Below, piece after piece: positions 9,129 through 17,784 of a stretch of 64,000 nt of DNA. Origin of the DNA: Rhodoferax lithotrophicus (GTDB lineage: Bacteria > Pseudomonadota > Gammaproteobacteria > Burkholderiales > Burkholderiaceae_C); contig NZ_AP024238.1 in NCBI RefSeq assembly GCF_019973615.1, positions 1,426,001 to 1,490,000 on the forward strand, given 5' to 3'. A program made the position numbers and the translations under genes. A model generated the notes under the pieces. It was not told the DNA's origin, made no database searches, and saw only the letters and a list, made by a program, of their open reading frames with translations. Each line of letters starts with the position of its first letter. Positions within the stretch are counted from its first letter, which is position 1.

Positions 9129-10913
9129 TTGAACACCTTATCCATCACCCCGCAACCCCGACGCGTCAAGGCGGTCTTTATCTGGCCGTTTGCGCTGGTA
9201 CTCACCTTCATTTTGTGTGCGTTTGTGGCCACCGCGTACTTTCTGGAGGTAAAGGTGCGTGACCGCGCCTTGGCTGACCGTGTGACCGCTGTGTCCAAAC
9301 TGTTTGACCAAAAGCTTGGCAAGGATGCCAATTTGATGCAGGGGGTTTTGCGTACCTTGATGACCAATCCATCCATTGAGCTGGCGTTCAGCCACCTGGA
9401 CAGGGAGGCATTGCGCCGTGAAGTAGGGCCGCTGTTTGAAGTCCTGCACAAAGATCACCGCATCACCCATCTGTATTTCAATAGCCCGGACTTGGTGAAT
9501 GTGGTGCGTCTGCACAGTCCGGCACATTTTGGTGACTTGATTGCAAGGGGAACCTCAATCCGTGCCCGTGAACAAGGCAGGGCCGTGCATGGATTGGAAC
9601 TCGGAACATTGGGAACACTCACCCTGCGTCTGGTGATGCCTTGGTTGGTGAACGGCAACACACTGGGCTATATGGAAATAGGTGAAGAAATCGAATACCT
9701 TGTGGACGAAATTCACGACAGTTTGTCGGTGGACGTGTTGGTGATGATAGACAAGCGCATGTTGTCACCGCAGCAATGGCAGGAAGGCTTGAAGCTGCTT
9801 AAACGTGAAGGCAGCTGGGCTCGGTTTGATTCGCAGGTGCTGGTTGCACAAACGACCAGTCAAGTACCTGAGGCATTACGCGACAGTGTGCTGGTGAAGC
9901 TGCGACGAGGTGACACTGAGGTGTTTACAGAAGGAGAAAGGGTGCTGCATCTGGCCATGCTTCCCTTGCGGGATGCCAGTGGCCAGCGTATTGGTGACAT
10001 GGTGGTCATGCGTGATATCACACAGTTGCAACAGACCTTTTTGAACTCAATCCTGGCTGTCACCCTGTCAAGCTTGTTGGTGGGGGCAGGGGTTTTGGGG
10101 CTTTTTTATGTGGCCTTGGGTCGGGTGGAGCGTGATTACCAGCGTAAGCATGACCTGGAGCACCAGTTGTTGCGGCTGAGCACGGAGCATCAGCGCATCT
10201 TGCAAATTGAAAAACTTTCCGCACTGGGCACGATGGTGGGGGAGATCGCCCACCAATTGAACAACCCCCTGGTCGGGGTGGTCAATTTGGCGCAACTGGC
10301 CAAGCGGGAGGCGGATGACCCGGTCAGAACCCGTGAGTTGCTCAAGGAAATTCATCGTGCCGGGGCGGACTGCCACGCCTTTATTCAGTCCATGCTGAGG
10401 TTTTCCAAAGTGTCGAGCTTCGAGAGTCGGCCGACAGCCATGGCTCAGGTGATTGATGAAACGGTCTTGTTGTTTCGCCAGACCGAAGGCAGACGATTGC
10501 CGGTGGAGGTTCAGGTGCCGGATCAGCCCGTTGTGCTCACGGTGGATCCGATTCTGATCCGACATGCCTTGTTCAACCTGCTGCTCAATGCGGCACAGGC
10601 GACCGAGAGTGATGGTGGCATCGTGATCAGACTGGCATCTGTCGTTAACCTGGAATCTCATGCGTCAGGCTGGGAGCTTTCGGTGACTGACCACGGTAAA
10701 GGTATTGCTGCGGACATACTGGACAAGGTTTTTCTGCCCTTTTTTACCACCCGCAACGAAGGCACTGGCCTGGGCCTGCCGGTGGTGCTGCATGTGGCCT
10801 TGTTGCATGGGGGTTATGTGCGGATGGAGAACCAGACGGGTGGTGGCACGCAATTTGCGGTCTGGTTGCCTGACGCACATCAGTTGCCAGAGTCCAAATC
10901 ATCGGAGTCATAG
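9129..10913 (+). CDS. membrane sensor histidine kinase
   Basis: This 594-residue kinase has a first transmembrane helix at about 15-37 (FIWPFALVLTFILCAFVATAYFL is its core), a periplasmic sensing region of about 260 residues (dCACHE-like, unassigned), and a second helix at about 303-330. A short coiled coil leads to the HisKA box with His375 in GEIAHQLNNPLVG, and then an HATPase domain with NLLLNAAQA (N box) and GKGI and GTGLGL (G boxes). The H-box type is that of NtrB-like kinases. The gene for a sigma-54 response regulator begins 2 bases later, so the pair is co-translated. The start is read as TTG at 9129, since no ATG precedes the first helix; this is the weakest point. Confidence 0.88.
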   Translation: MNTLSITPQPRRVKAVFIWPFALVLTFILCAFVATAYFLEVKVRDRALADRVTAVSKLFDQKLGKDANLMQGVLRTLMTNPSIELAFSHLDREALRREVGPLFEVLHKDHRITHLYFNSPDLVNVVRLHSPAHFGDLIARGTSIRAREQGRAVHGLELGTLGTLTLRLVMPWLVNGNTLGYMEIGEEIEYLVDEIHDSLSVDVLVMIDKRMLSPQQWQEGLKLLKREGSWARFDSQVLVAQTTSQVPEALRDSVLVKLRRGDTEVFTEGERVLHLAMLPLRDASGQRIGDMVVMRDITQLQQTFLNSILAVTLSSLLVGAGVLGLFYVALGRVERDYQRKHDLEHQLLRLSTEHQRILQIEKLSALGTMVGEIAHQLNNPLVGVVNLAQLAKREADDPVRTRELLKEIHRAGADCHAFIQSMLRFSKVSSFESRPTAMAQVIDETVLLFRQTEGRRLPVEVQVPDQPVVLTVDPILIRHALFNLLLNAAQATESDGGIVIRLASVVNLESHASGWELSVTDHGKGIAADILDKVFLPFFTTRNEGTGLGLPVVLHVALLHGGYVRMENQTGGGTQFAVWLPDAHQLPESKSSES

Positions 10914-10915
10914 CC

Positions 10916-12289
10916 ATGTTGCCCAAAATTCTGGTCGTTGATGATGACCGCTATACCCGCACGCTGATTCAGCAATTGATGCGAAAAACCGCAGAGGTTC
11001 ATCTGGCCGAAGATGGTGCGGCGGCCCGGCGGCTGTTTGCCGACATGGATTTCAATCTGGTGCTGATGGATCAGCGATTGCCGCATGACAAGGGGCTGGA
11101 CTTGTTGCGGGAGTTCCGTTCACGCAAACCAAGACTGGTGGCGATTTTGATCACCGGTTATGCCGATGTGCATGAGGCCGTGGCAGCGGTACGCGAGGGT
11201 TTGTTTGATTACCTGTCCAAGCCATTTGAAGACCTGGAGGCGCTGGAGGCGGCTGTGGGCAAGGCACTGGAGCTGGATCGTGCCTACCGGGAAATCGACA
11301 GTTTGCGCAGTCGGTTGGCGCAGGAGTCGGGTGCGCCCCATGTGGTGGGGCAGTCGCCTGCCATGGAGCGGCTGCAGGGCCAGATCCGGGAGGTGGCCGG
11401 GCTCGACACCACGGTGCTGCTGGAGGGCGAAAGCGGTACTGGCAAAGACGTCATTGCCAAGCTGACCCACGCGCTGAGCCAGCGCTCACACAAACCTTAC
11501 CTGGAGGTCAATTGCGGCGGTTTGCCGGAGTCTTTGCTGGAAAGTCTGTTGTTTGGTTACGAGAAAGGGGCTTTTACCGGGGCCAGCCAGACCACACCTG
11601 GCTATTTTGAGAAAGTGAATGGCGGCAATTTGTTTCTGGATGAAATTGCCGACATGAGCCCCAAGCTGCAAAGCAGCTTGCTGCGTGTGCTGCAAGACCA
11701 CAGCTTTTGCCGTATTGGCAGCACTCAGGCGCGCACGACCGACTTCAGGCTGATTTGTGCCACCAATCGAGCGCTGGCCGGTGAGGTCAAGGCTGGGCGC
11801 TTTCGCGAGGACTTGTATTACCGCATCAACGTGGTGGCGGTGCGCCTGCCACCGCTGCGCGAGCGCAGCGGTGATGTTCTTCGGCTGGCGGTGCATTTTC
11901 TGGAGCACTACAACGCCAGGTTTGCCAAGCAATGTGGCCCCTTCACCGCCGATGCGGTGCGTGCTCTGGAGGCCTGTTCATGGCCGGGTAATGTGCGCGA
12001 ATTGCAGCATTGCATTGAGCGGGTGGTGGCGCTGCACAGAGGTGGTGTGATTGATAGGGTTCATCTGAACCCAGGCGGCGACCCGCAGCCCGCCGTGCCG
12101 GTGGATGCGCCGCCAGAACCGGACACGCCACTGGCTTACCAGCAGGCGCGGGCTGAATTCGAGCGCGATTACCTGCACCGTTTGCTGCAAACCGCCCATG
12201 GCAATATGTCGGAAGTGGCACGCCTGAGCGGCATTCCACGCCAGAATTTATACGTGCGGATGAAACGCTGGGGCATTGTCACTGAATAG
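10916..12289 (+). CDS. NtrC-family sigma-54-dependent response regulator
   Basis: This 457-residue activator has a receiver domain (1-120; acidic pocket VVDDD at about 7-11, phospho-acceptor D52 in LMDQRLP) and an AAA+ domain with Walker A GESGTGKD at 171-178, GAFTGA at 218-223 (the sigma-54 contact loop) and Walker B LFLDEIAD. A Fis-type HTH at the C-terminus reads MSEVARLSGIPRQNLYVRMKRWG. All key motifs are intact, so it should be an active phosphorylation-dependent activator. Its own stop codon sits inside an inverted repeat, and the next gene has a -24/-12 promoter, so that gene is its most likely target. Confidence 0.95.
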   Translation: MLPKILVVDDDRYTRTLIQQLMRKTAEVHLAEDGAAARRLFADMDFNLVLMDQRLPHDKGLDLLREFRSRKPRLVAILITGYADVHEAVAAVREGLFDYLSKPFEDLEALEAAVGKALELDRAYREIDSLRSRLAQESGAPHVVGQSPAMERLQGQIREVAGLDTTVLLEGESGTGKDVIAKLTHALSQRSHKPYLEVNCGGLPESLLESLLFGYEKGAFTGASQTTPGYFEKVNGGNLFLDEIADMSPKLQSSLLRVLQDHSFCRIGSTQARTTDFRLICATNRALAGEVKAGRFREDLYYRINVVAVRLPPLRERSGDVLRLAVHFLEHYNARFAKQCGPFTADAVRALEACSWPGNVRELQHCIERVVALHRGGVIDRVHLNPGGDPQPAVPVDAPPEPDTPLAYQQARAEFERDYLHRLLQTAHGNMSEVARLSGIPRQNLYVRMKRWGIVTE

Positions 12290-12314
12290 CGACGGATGTC
12301 ATTTTTCAGTGACA
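12277..12314. promoter_or_regulatory. inverted repeats, candidate enhancer sites for the adjacent activator
   Basis: TGTCACTGAA (12277-12286) and TTCAGTGACA (12305-12314) are perfect 10-bp inverted repeats. A shorter dyad TGTCA/TGACA (12297-12314) is nested in them. A further related motif, TCAC-ACCCA-GTGA, lies at about 12371-12383. They lie about 60-165 bases upstream of the -24/-12 element, the usual range for NtrC-type enhancers. No T run follows, which argues against a terminator. Confidence 0.5.
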
Positions 12315-12438
12315 TGGAGTGGCAGCGTTGTCGCCTGTCTGTGATGTCCGGAATTTTCTTTGGGGCAAGTGTCACACCCAGTGATTCAAGCTTGATTCTG
12401 AGAGTCAGGCCAATCCCTGTCAGCCGGATCACTGGGCA

Positions 12439-12455
12439 TTGGCACAAGCTATGCA
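12439..12455 (+). promoter_or_regulatory. sigma-54 (-24/-12) promoter
   Basis: The element reads TTGGCAC, then AAGCT, then ATGCA. The invariant GG (12441-12442) and GC (12453-12454) are separated by exactly 10 bases, as sigma-54 requires; only the first T of TTGCA is changed. Transcription would start near 12466, ahead of the GAGAGG ribosome site and the ATG at 12484. Confidence 0.8.
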
Positions 12456-12483
12456 TCGTCATGATTTTTACGAGAGGAAAATC

Positions 12484-13797
12484 ATGTTAAAAAGAAATGC
12501 AATTGTTCTGGCCGTCATGGCTTTGGGCTTGGGCAGCGCAAGCGCAGCTGATCCTGCAAGCATCAATTGGAGCAAGATCAAGCCAGTCTCCATCGGGCTT
12601 TTTTATCCGGGTCAATCTTCCTATGAATGGCTGCGCAGCCCCGAACACAAGGGGGCCGATGTGGAGGTGAATCGTGGGGATTCCTGCGTGTCATGCCACG
12701 ACGAACCAAGCGCTGAGCAGGATCTGGGCAACAAGATTGTGAAAGGCGGCCGCCTGGAACCCGTGCCCGTCAAAGGAAAGAGTGGCTACAAAGAACTGAG
12801 TGTTCAAGCCGCCTATGACAGCAAGAACATGTATTTGCGCTACGAGTGGAAAACCGATAACCCTTACCCCGGCACCGAGCACCAGTACCTGCGTTATGAC
12901 GGTCATGGCTGGAACGTCTGGGGCTTTCCAAAGCTGGACAAGGTCGTGCAAGAGGGCAAGCAACCCGGCATTTACGAAGACCGCATGTCGATCATCATCG
13001 ACGACGGCAAGGTTCCTGGCTTTGCCAAACAGGGGTGCTGGCTGACCTGCCACGATGGTCAACGTGACATGCCCAAGCAGTTCACCAAAGAAGAAGTCGC
13101 CGCGAACGCCTTGCTCACTGCCATCAAGAAGAGTGACGTGCGCAAGTTTTTGCCTGACACACGCTCCAATCCGTCGGACTGGAAAACCGGCAAGAGTGTT
13201 GATGAAATCAGCCAACTCAAGGCTGATGGCAAGTTTGTCGACCTGATTCAATGGCGTGCCCACCGCAGCAATGCGGTCGGCATGGCAGACGATGGTTATG
13301 TGCTGGAATGGCGTCTCAGTGACGCAGGCAAGGACATGTTTGGTGGCAATGCAGATGGCAAAACGCACCAGCCCTTGTTCATGTTTGACGAGAAGAAGAT
13401 GGGCTTCAGGTCCATCACGGCGGACAGCCAGGCCCGCAAGGGCAATCTGTTCCTGGTGAAAGAAGAGAATGCCGTGCCATTTGACCCCAATGCAGGCTGG
13501 AAGGAGGGCGACCTGATTCCTGACTACATCATCAGTCGCACCGATGCCAAAGGGTCAGCCGCTGACAACAATGCCATGGCAGCATGGAAAGACGGCAAGT
13601 GGACGGTGGTGTTGACACGTCCCCTGGGGCTGACCAACACGGATGACAAGACTTTGAGAGCCGGTGGCGTGTACAACGTGGGTTTTGCCATCCATGACGA
13701 CAATATCACCACCCGTGGCCACCAGGTCTCTTTTGTGAAAACACTGGGTCTGGGTGCCAAACAAAAGGTAGACATTCAAGCGGTCAAGCTGCCATAG
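12484..13797 (+). CDS. periplasmic haem protein with ethylbenzene-dehydrogenase-type haem-binding domain
   Basis: This 437-residue secreted protein has a signal peptide at about 1-20 (LGSASA-AD). It is related to the haem-binding gamma subunit domain of ethylbenzene and dimethylsulfide dehydrogenases (a beta-sandwich with regions such as VQAAYDSKNMYLRYEWK and DDGYVLEWRLS). A canonical c-haem site CVSCH lies at 68-72. A second site reads CWLTCH at 185-190, which is CxxxCH rather than CxxCH. The catalytic molybdenum subunit and Fe-S subunit are not adjacent, so it may be a stand-alone electron carrier. The start at 12484 follows GAGAGGAAAATC. Expression is probably sigma-54 dependent. Confidence 0.82.
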   Translation: MLKRNAIVLAVMALGLGSASAADPASINWSKIKPVSIGLFYPGQSSYEWLRSPEHKGADVEVNRGDSCVSCHDEPSAEQDLGNKIVKGGRLEPVPVKGKSGYKELSVQAAYDSKNMYLRYEWKTDNPYPGTEHQYLRYDGHGWNVWGFPKLDKVVQEGKQPGIYEDRMSIIIDDGKVPGFAKQGCWLTCHDGQRDMPKQFTKEEVAANALLTAIKKSDVRKFLPDTRSNPSDWKTGKSVDEISQLKADGKFVDLIQWRAHRSNAVGMADDGYVLEWRLSDAGKDMFGGNADGKTHQPLFMFDEKKMGFRSITADSQARKGNLFLVKEENAVPFDPNAGWKEGDLIPDYIISRTDAKGSAADNNAMAAWKDGKWTVVLTRPLGLTNTDDKTLRAGGVYNVGFAIHDDNITTRGHQVSFVKTLGLGAKQKVDIQAVKLP

Positions 13798-13820
13798 TCC
13801 AATTTGACGGTTATTCCCAA

Positions 13821-13857
13821 AGCCACCCTAAGGAGAAATTCCTGGGGTGGCTTTTTT
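13821..13857 (+). terminator. rho-independent terminator after the haem protein gene
   Basis: AGCCACCC (13821-13828) pairs with GGGTGGCT (13845-13852), with an inner AGGA/TCCT extension, followed by TTTTTT. It ends the sigma-54 controlled transcript 24 bases after the stop codon. Confidence 0.85.
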
Positions 13858-13959
13858 GATGGGGCCTGTTTGACGTGCTTGGCGCTTGAATAGCCAAGTG
13901 TTACATTTGGCGGCACATACCAGAAAGAAGCTGGCAAACCTGCTTGAAGTTGTGGGATC

Positions 13960-14874
13960 GTGAAAAGCTTGAAATATTTTGTCAAACTGATTCCTTGGCT
14001 GTTTGCCGGATTGGTGCTTGGTTGTAAACCATCGCCACATGAAGACCCCTTGCAGTACAGCAGCACCAAACCAGGTTCAGTGGTTGTTTACAGTTTTGCT
14101 GTGCATCCTTTGCACAATCCACAAAAGCTGAGTGCTGTCTATCAGCCGCTGATTGATCATCTTAATAGCCAATTGACCAATGCCCGTCTGGAGCTTGAAG
14201 CTTCACGGGATTACCAAGTTTTTGAGCAAAAGTATGCGGCGCGTGAACCAGCGTTTTTGCTGCCTAATCCGTGGCAAACCTTGCAGGCGATGAAGGTGGG
14301 CTACCACGTGATGGCCATGGCCGGAGATGCGCAAGATTTCAAGGGCATTTTTATCGTTCGCAAAGACAGCGGCATCCAAACTCCGGCGGATCTCAAAGGC
14401 AAGGTGGTGAGTTATCCGTCCCACACGGCCCTGGCCGCAGCGATCATGCCGCAGTATTTTTTGTATACCCATGGTCTTGATGTGGCGCATGACATTCGGA
14501 ATGTATATGTGGGTTCGCAGGAATCATCCATCCTGAACGTCTATCTGGGGCAGGCGGCGGCGGGAGCAACCTGGCCACCACCGTGGCGACTTTTCCAGCA
14601 TGATCACCCTGCGGAGGCTGCGGCTCTGCGAGTGATCTGGGAAACCGGGTCGTTGATCAACAATTCGGTCATGGTACGTAACGATGTGCCTGTCACCGTG
14701 CGCGACCAAGTCAAACGGTCATTGCTCAACTTGGCTTCTACACCCGCAGGTTTGAGCATACTGGAAGGTATGGAAACAGCGCGTTTTCACGAGTCCGATG
14801 ATGCCAGCTACGAGGTGGTGGCTCAGTATGTCAGACAGTTTGAGAAAACTGTGCGGCCTGTGGAGCGCCCATGA
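13960..14874 (+). CDS. PhnD-like periplasmic binding lipoprotein
   Basis: This 304-residue exported protein belongs to the phosphate/phosphite/phosphonate binding-protein type (PhnD-like, type 2 periplasmic fold). The N-terminus has a hydrophobic stretch ending in LVLGC, a lipobox with the Cys at about residue 22. The mature part shows FAVHPLHNPQKL and then KGKVVSYPSHTALAAAIMPQYFL, as in this family. No ABC permease or ATPase genes are adjacent. Instead the stop overlaps the start of a membrane diguanylate cyclase by 4 bases. Inference: the protein is a ligand-binding partner of that cyclase rather than a transporter part. The start is GTG at 13960. Confidence 0.85.
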   Translation: MKSLKYFVKLIPWLFAGLVLGCKPSPHEDPLQYSSTKPGSVVVYSFAVHPLHNPQKLSAVYQPLIDHLNSQLTNARLELEASRDYQVFEQKYAAREPAFLLPNPWQTLQAMKVGYHVMAMAGDAQDFKGIFIVRKDSGIQTPADLKGKVVSYPSHTALAAAIMPQYFLYTHGLDVAHDIRNVYVGSQESSILNVYLGQAAAGATWPPPWRLFQHDHPAEAAALRVIWETGSLINNSVMVRNDVPVTVRDQVKRSLLNLASTPAGLSILEGMETARFHESDDASYEVVAQYVRQFEKTVRPVERP

Positions 14875-17465
14875 CGCTGACGCGACTCAAAAAATTGCTG
14901 TTTGGCAACCTGCGCCGGCAGCTGATGGTGGGTATGGCACTGACCATGGTTCTCATGATGTCTTTTTTTGTTTGGGATGTCATCCGGTACCAAAAGGCCA
15001 TGGCCCTGGAACAGCATACCTTGCAGGCACGTGCTTTGGCGGGCAGCATTGCCGCGTCAAGTGCGGTGTGGGTGGTATCCAGAGACTTCAGTGGGTTGGA
15101 GGAAATTATTCGAGGTTTGTCCGAGTATCCGAATTTGCGTTATGTCATGGTTCTGGATACCTCAGGCCAGGTGCTGGCTCACAGTCAGACCACACGACGA
15201 GGGCAATATGTGAGTGATTTCCCGGAGGTGGCTGATATCAGGGTGCAGCAAAAGGAAAATTACCTGGTCGATGTGTCAAGTCCGGTCATGATGAATGATC
15301 GTTTGATCGGTTGGGTACGCCTTGGCTTGGCTGGCAACCAATTGGAAATTTGGCTCGCTCGAATGACTTTCAGTGGTTTTGTCTCCACCCTGGTGGCACT
15401 GGTTTTGAGCCTTGTTTTTGCAATGGTCGCCAGTCGTTCCCTGACGCGCAGGCTTTATGTTATTGGCAAGGTGGCGCATGACATCCAGGCAGGTCGTGCA
15501 GGATTGCGTGCGGAAATCAGTGGTAGTGACGAAACAGCCCAACTCGCCCAGCAGTTCAACAACATGCTCGATACCCTGGCGCAACGTGACCAGGCCCTGA
15601 AAGACAGTGAGGCTTTCAAAAAGTCCATTCTCGATTCAGTGGCGGCAGAAGTGGCCGTGCTGGACAACAAGGGCATGATCGTGGCAGTGAATGCACACTG
15701 GCAGCACTTTGCACTGGAAAATGGAGATGAGCCAGGTCAACCGGCACACTTGACGGGCCTGGGAAGCAACTACTTGCAGGTATGCGCGGATTCGATGGGC
15801 ACTGGCAGCGAGGGTGCCAGTGAAGCCCATGAAGGTATTGCGGCGGTGATGGAGGGGCGCTTGGAGCGCTTTAGCCTTGAATACCCGTGCCACTCACCAC
15901 AACAGCAGCGTTGGTTCACGATGGTGGCGGTGCCGCTGGGCAATGCTGCGCAGAATGGTGTTGCCATCACACACACCGACATTACTTTGGTGAAACGGGT
16001 GCAACTGGAAGAAGAATTTCGCAGCCAGATTCTGGAGATGATGACCGGCACCGTTGTATTGCTTGATGTGCTGGAGTCTATTGTGTGTGGGGTTGAGCAG
16101 TTCAATCCGTCCATGCGGTGCAGTATCTTGTTGCTGACGGACGATGGTCAGCACCTCGGTAAGGGTGTGGCACCCAGTCTGCCCGATTTTTACAACGCGG
16201 CGATCATGGATGCGGGGATTCAGATCGGCATGGGCGTGGGTTCGTGCGGCACAGCGGCATTCACGGGTGAGCGTGTCATTGTGGAAGATATTGCCACCCA
16301 CCCGTACTGGTCTGACTACAAAACATTGGCCGCACAGGCTGGCTTGGTGGCTTGCTGGTCGCAACCCATCATGTCGTCGGCAGGGCAGGTGTCGGGCACT
16401 TTTGCCATTTATTACCGCGAATCTACCGCACCTACGCCGCAACACATTGTCACCATTGAGAAATTTGCCATTTTGGCGGGTATTGTCATTGATCACAAAC
16501 AAACCCAGGCCGCACTCAAAGCCAGCGAAGACAAGTTTCGGACTCTCTTTGAAACGGTTCCGCACGGCGTGGTGTTTCAGAGCGTGGATGGGCATATCAC
16601 GTCGGCCAATCCGGCTGCACAGCGTATTTTGGGTTTGACGATGGATCAGTTGCAGGATCAACCACCGACCAATTCAGACTGGAAAATCATTCGTGAAGAT
16701 GGCAGTCTGATCCCGGGAGAGCAACATCCGATCAAGTTGGCTCTTAAGACCGGCCAGCCGGTGAAAGATGTGATGATGGGGGTGCAGGTGCCTGGGCGTG
16801 ACCTGGTGTGGCTGATGGTCAGTGCGACACCTTTGTTCAGGGACGGCCTGCTTACGCAGGCCTACGCCATTTTCGAAGATGTGACCGAGCGACACCAAAT
16901 GCAGCTGCAGGTGCAGCAACTGGCGTTTAACGATGCGTTGACCCAGCTGCCCAATCGGCGTTTGCTGACCGACCGGCTCCATCATGCATTAACTGCCAGC
17001 AAGCGCAGCTTGTGTTACGGTGCTTTGATGTTTCTGGATTTGGATAATTTCAAGCCGCTTAATGACAAATGTGGTCATGATGCCGGTGACCTGCTGCTGG
17101 TGGAAGTGGCCAGGCGGTTGAAAAATTGTGTTCGTGAAGTGGATACGGTGGCACGTTTTGGTGGGGATGAGTTTGTGGTGATGTTGGTCAATCTGGATAC
17201 CGACAAGACCACATCGCAGCTGCAGGCCACCGGCGTGGCGGAAAAAATCCGCATCGCCTTGGCTGAGCCTTATGAGGTACAAACAAAAACCGGTGGGGGC
17301 GGCACCCGTCCGGTCATTCACCATTGCACCGCCAGCATTGGTGTGACATTGTTTATTCACAGTGAAGACACGCAAGATGCCATATTGCACCGCGCTGACG
17401 CAGCCATGTACATGGCCAAGGATGCGGGGCGTAATACCGTCTGGTTTGATCACAAAGAGACATAA
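14871..17465 (+). CDS. membrane diguanylate cyclase with HAMP, PAS and GAF domains
   Basis: This 864-residue protein makes cyclic di-GMP. Its order is: transmembrane helix (about 18-38), a short periplasmic sensor (about 40-160), a second helix (about 168-190), HAMP (190-245), a PAS-like domain (about 255-370), a GAF domain (about 385-545), a PAS domain (555-690) and GGDEF (about 700-860). The active-site loop GGDEF is at 764-768 and the inhibitory RxxD site (REVD) lies five residues before it, so both activity and product inhibition look intact. There is no EAL domain. It is coupled by a 4-base overlap to the PhnD-like lipoprotein gene, which suggests a periplasmic ligand controls it. Confidence 0.92.
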   Translation: MTLTRLKKLLFGNLRRQLMVGMALTMVLMMSFFVWDVIRYQKAMALEQHTLQARALAGSIAASSAVWVVSRDFSGLEEIIRGLSEYPNLRYVMVLDTSGQVLAHSQTTRRGQYVSDFPEVADIRVQQKENYLVDVSSPVMMNDRLIGWVRLGLAGNQLEIWLARMTFSGFVSTLVALVLSLVFAMVASRSLTRRLYVIGKVAHDIQAGRAGLRAEISGSDETAQLAQQFNNMLDTLAQRDQALKDSEAFKKSILDSVAAEVAVLDNKGMIVAVNAHWQHFALENGDEPGQPAHLTGLGSNYLQVCADSMGTGSEGASEAHEGIAAVMEGRLERFSLEYPCHSPQQQRWFTMVAVPLGNAAQNGVAITHTDITLVKRVQLEEEFRSQILEMMTGTVVLLDVLESIVCGVEQFNPSMRCSILLLTDDGQHLGKGVAPSLPDFYNAAIMDAGIQIGMGVGSCGTAAFTGERVIVEDIATHPYWSDYKTLAAQAGLVACWSQPIMSSAGQVSGTFAIYYRESTAPTPQHIVTIEKFAILAGIVIDHKQTQAALKASEDKFRTLFETVPHGVVFQSVDGHITSANPAAQRILGLTMDQLQDQPPTNSDWKIIREDGSLIPGEQHPIKLALKTGQPVKDVMMGVQVPGRDLVWLMVSATPLFRDGLLTQAYAIFEDVTERHQMQLQVQQLAFNDALTQLPNRRLLTDRLHHALTASKRSLCYGALMFLDLDNFKPLNDKCGHDAGDLLLVEVARRLKNCVREVDTVARFGGDEFVVMLVNLDTDKTTSQLQATGVAEKIRIALAEPYEVQTKTGGGGTRPVIHHCTASIGVTLFIHSEDTQDAILHRADAAMYMAKDAGRNTVWFDHKET

Positions 17466-17784
17466 CCCCCCCGCAGCAAGCTGCCGGGTACCGCCCCCAG
17501 GCGCAGGGAATTTGCCCCGGTTGATTCGACGTGATCAGTGGCGGGCGCCTTCAGTCAGGCCCCTTCTCAATCTATCCAAATAGCGAAAACACCGGCTCAT
17601 CTGGAGTATCTGGTTCTGGGTCTGTTTTCGTCTCATTTTGAGAATTTCGCGTGAATACACCGTGAAATTAGGGTTAATACTAGGACAAAGAGTGCGTCAA
17701 ACTCCAACAATCGCTATGCATAAGATTTCATAGGAAAAGCATTGCATAAGTGATGTTTGGATTTAACCTTTAGGAGAGACACAA
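17466..17784. promoter_or_regulatory. upstream region of the aldehyde oxidoreductase operon, with dyads
   Basis: No gene is seen here. Three ordered signals precede aorA. TCTCA-TTT-TGAGA lies at 17631-17643. AATTTCGCG...CGTGAAATT (17643-17669) is an inverted repeat with one mismatch and a 9-base spacer. TGCATAAG occurs twice at 17717 and 17743. They are candidate operators for an unknown regulator. A TTTAGGAGAG ribosome site precedes the ATG at 17785. I could not fix the -35/-10 boxes. Confidence 0.4.

Noticed and set aside
12277..12314. Terminator after the response regulator
   Set aside because: The stem is perfect but overlaps the stop codon, has an 18-base loop and is not followed by a T run; enhancer sites explain it better.
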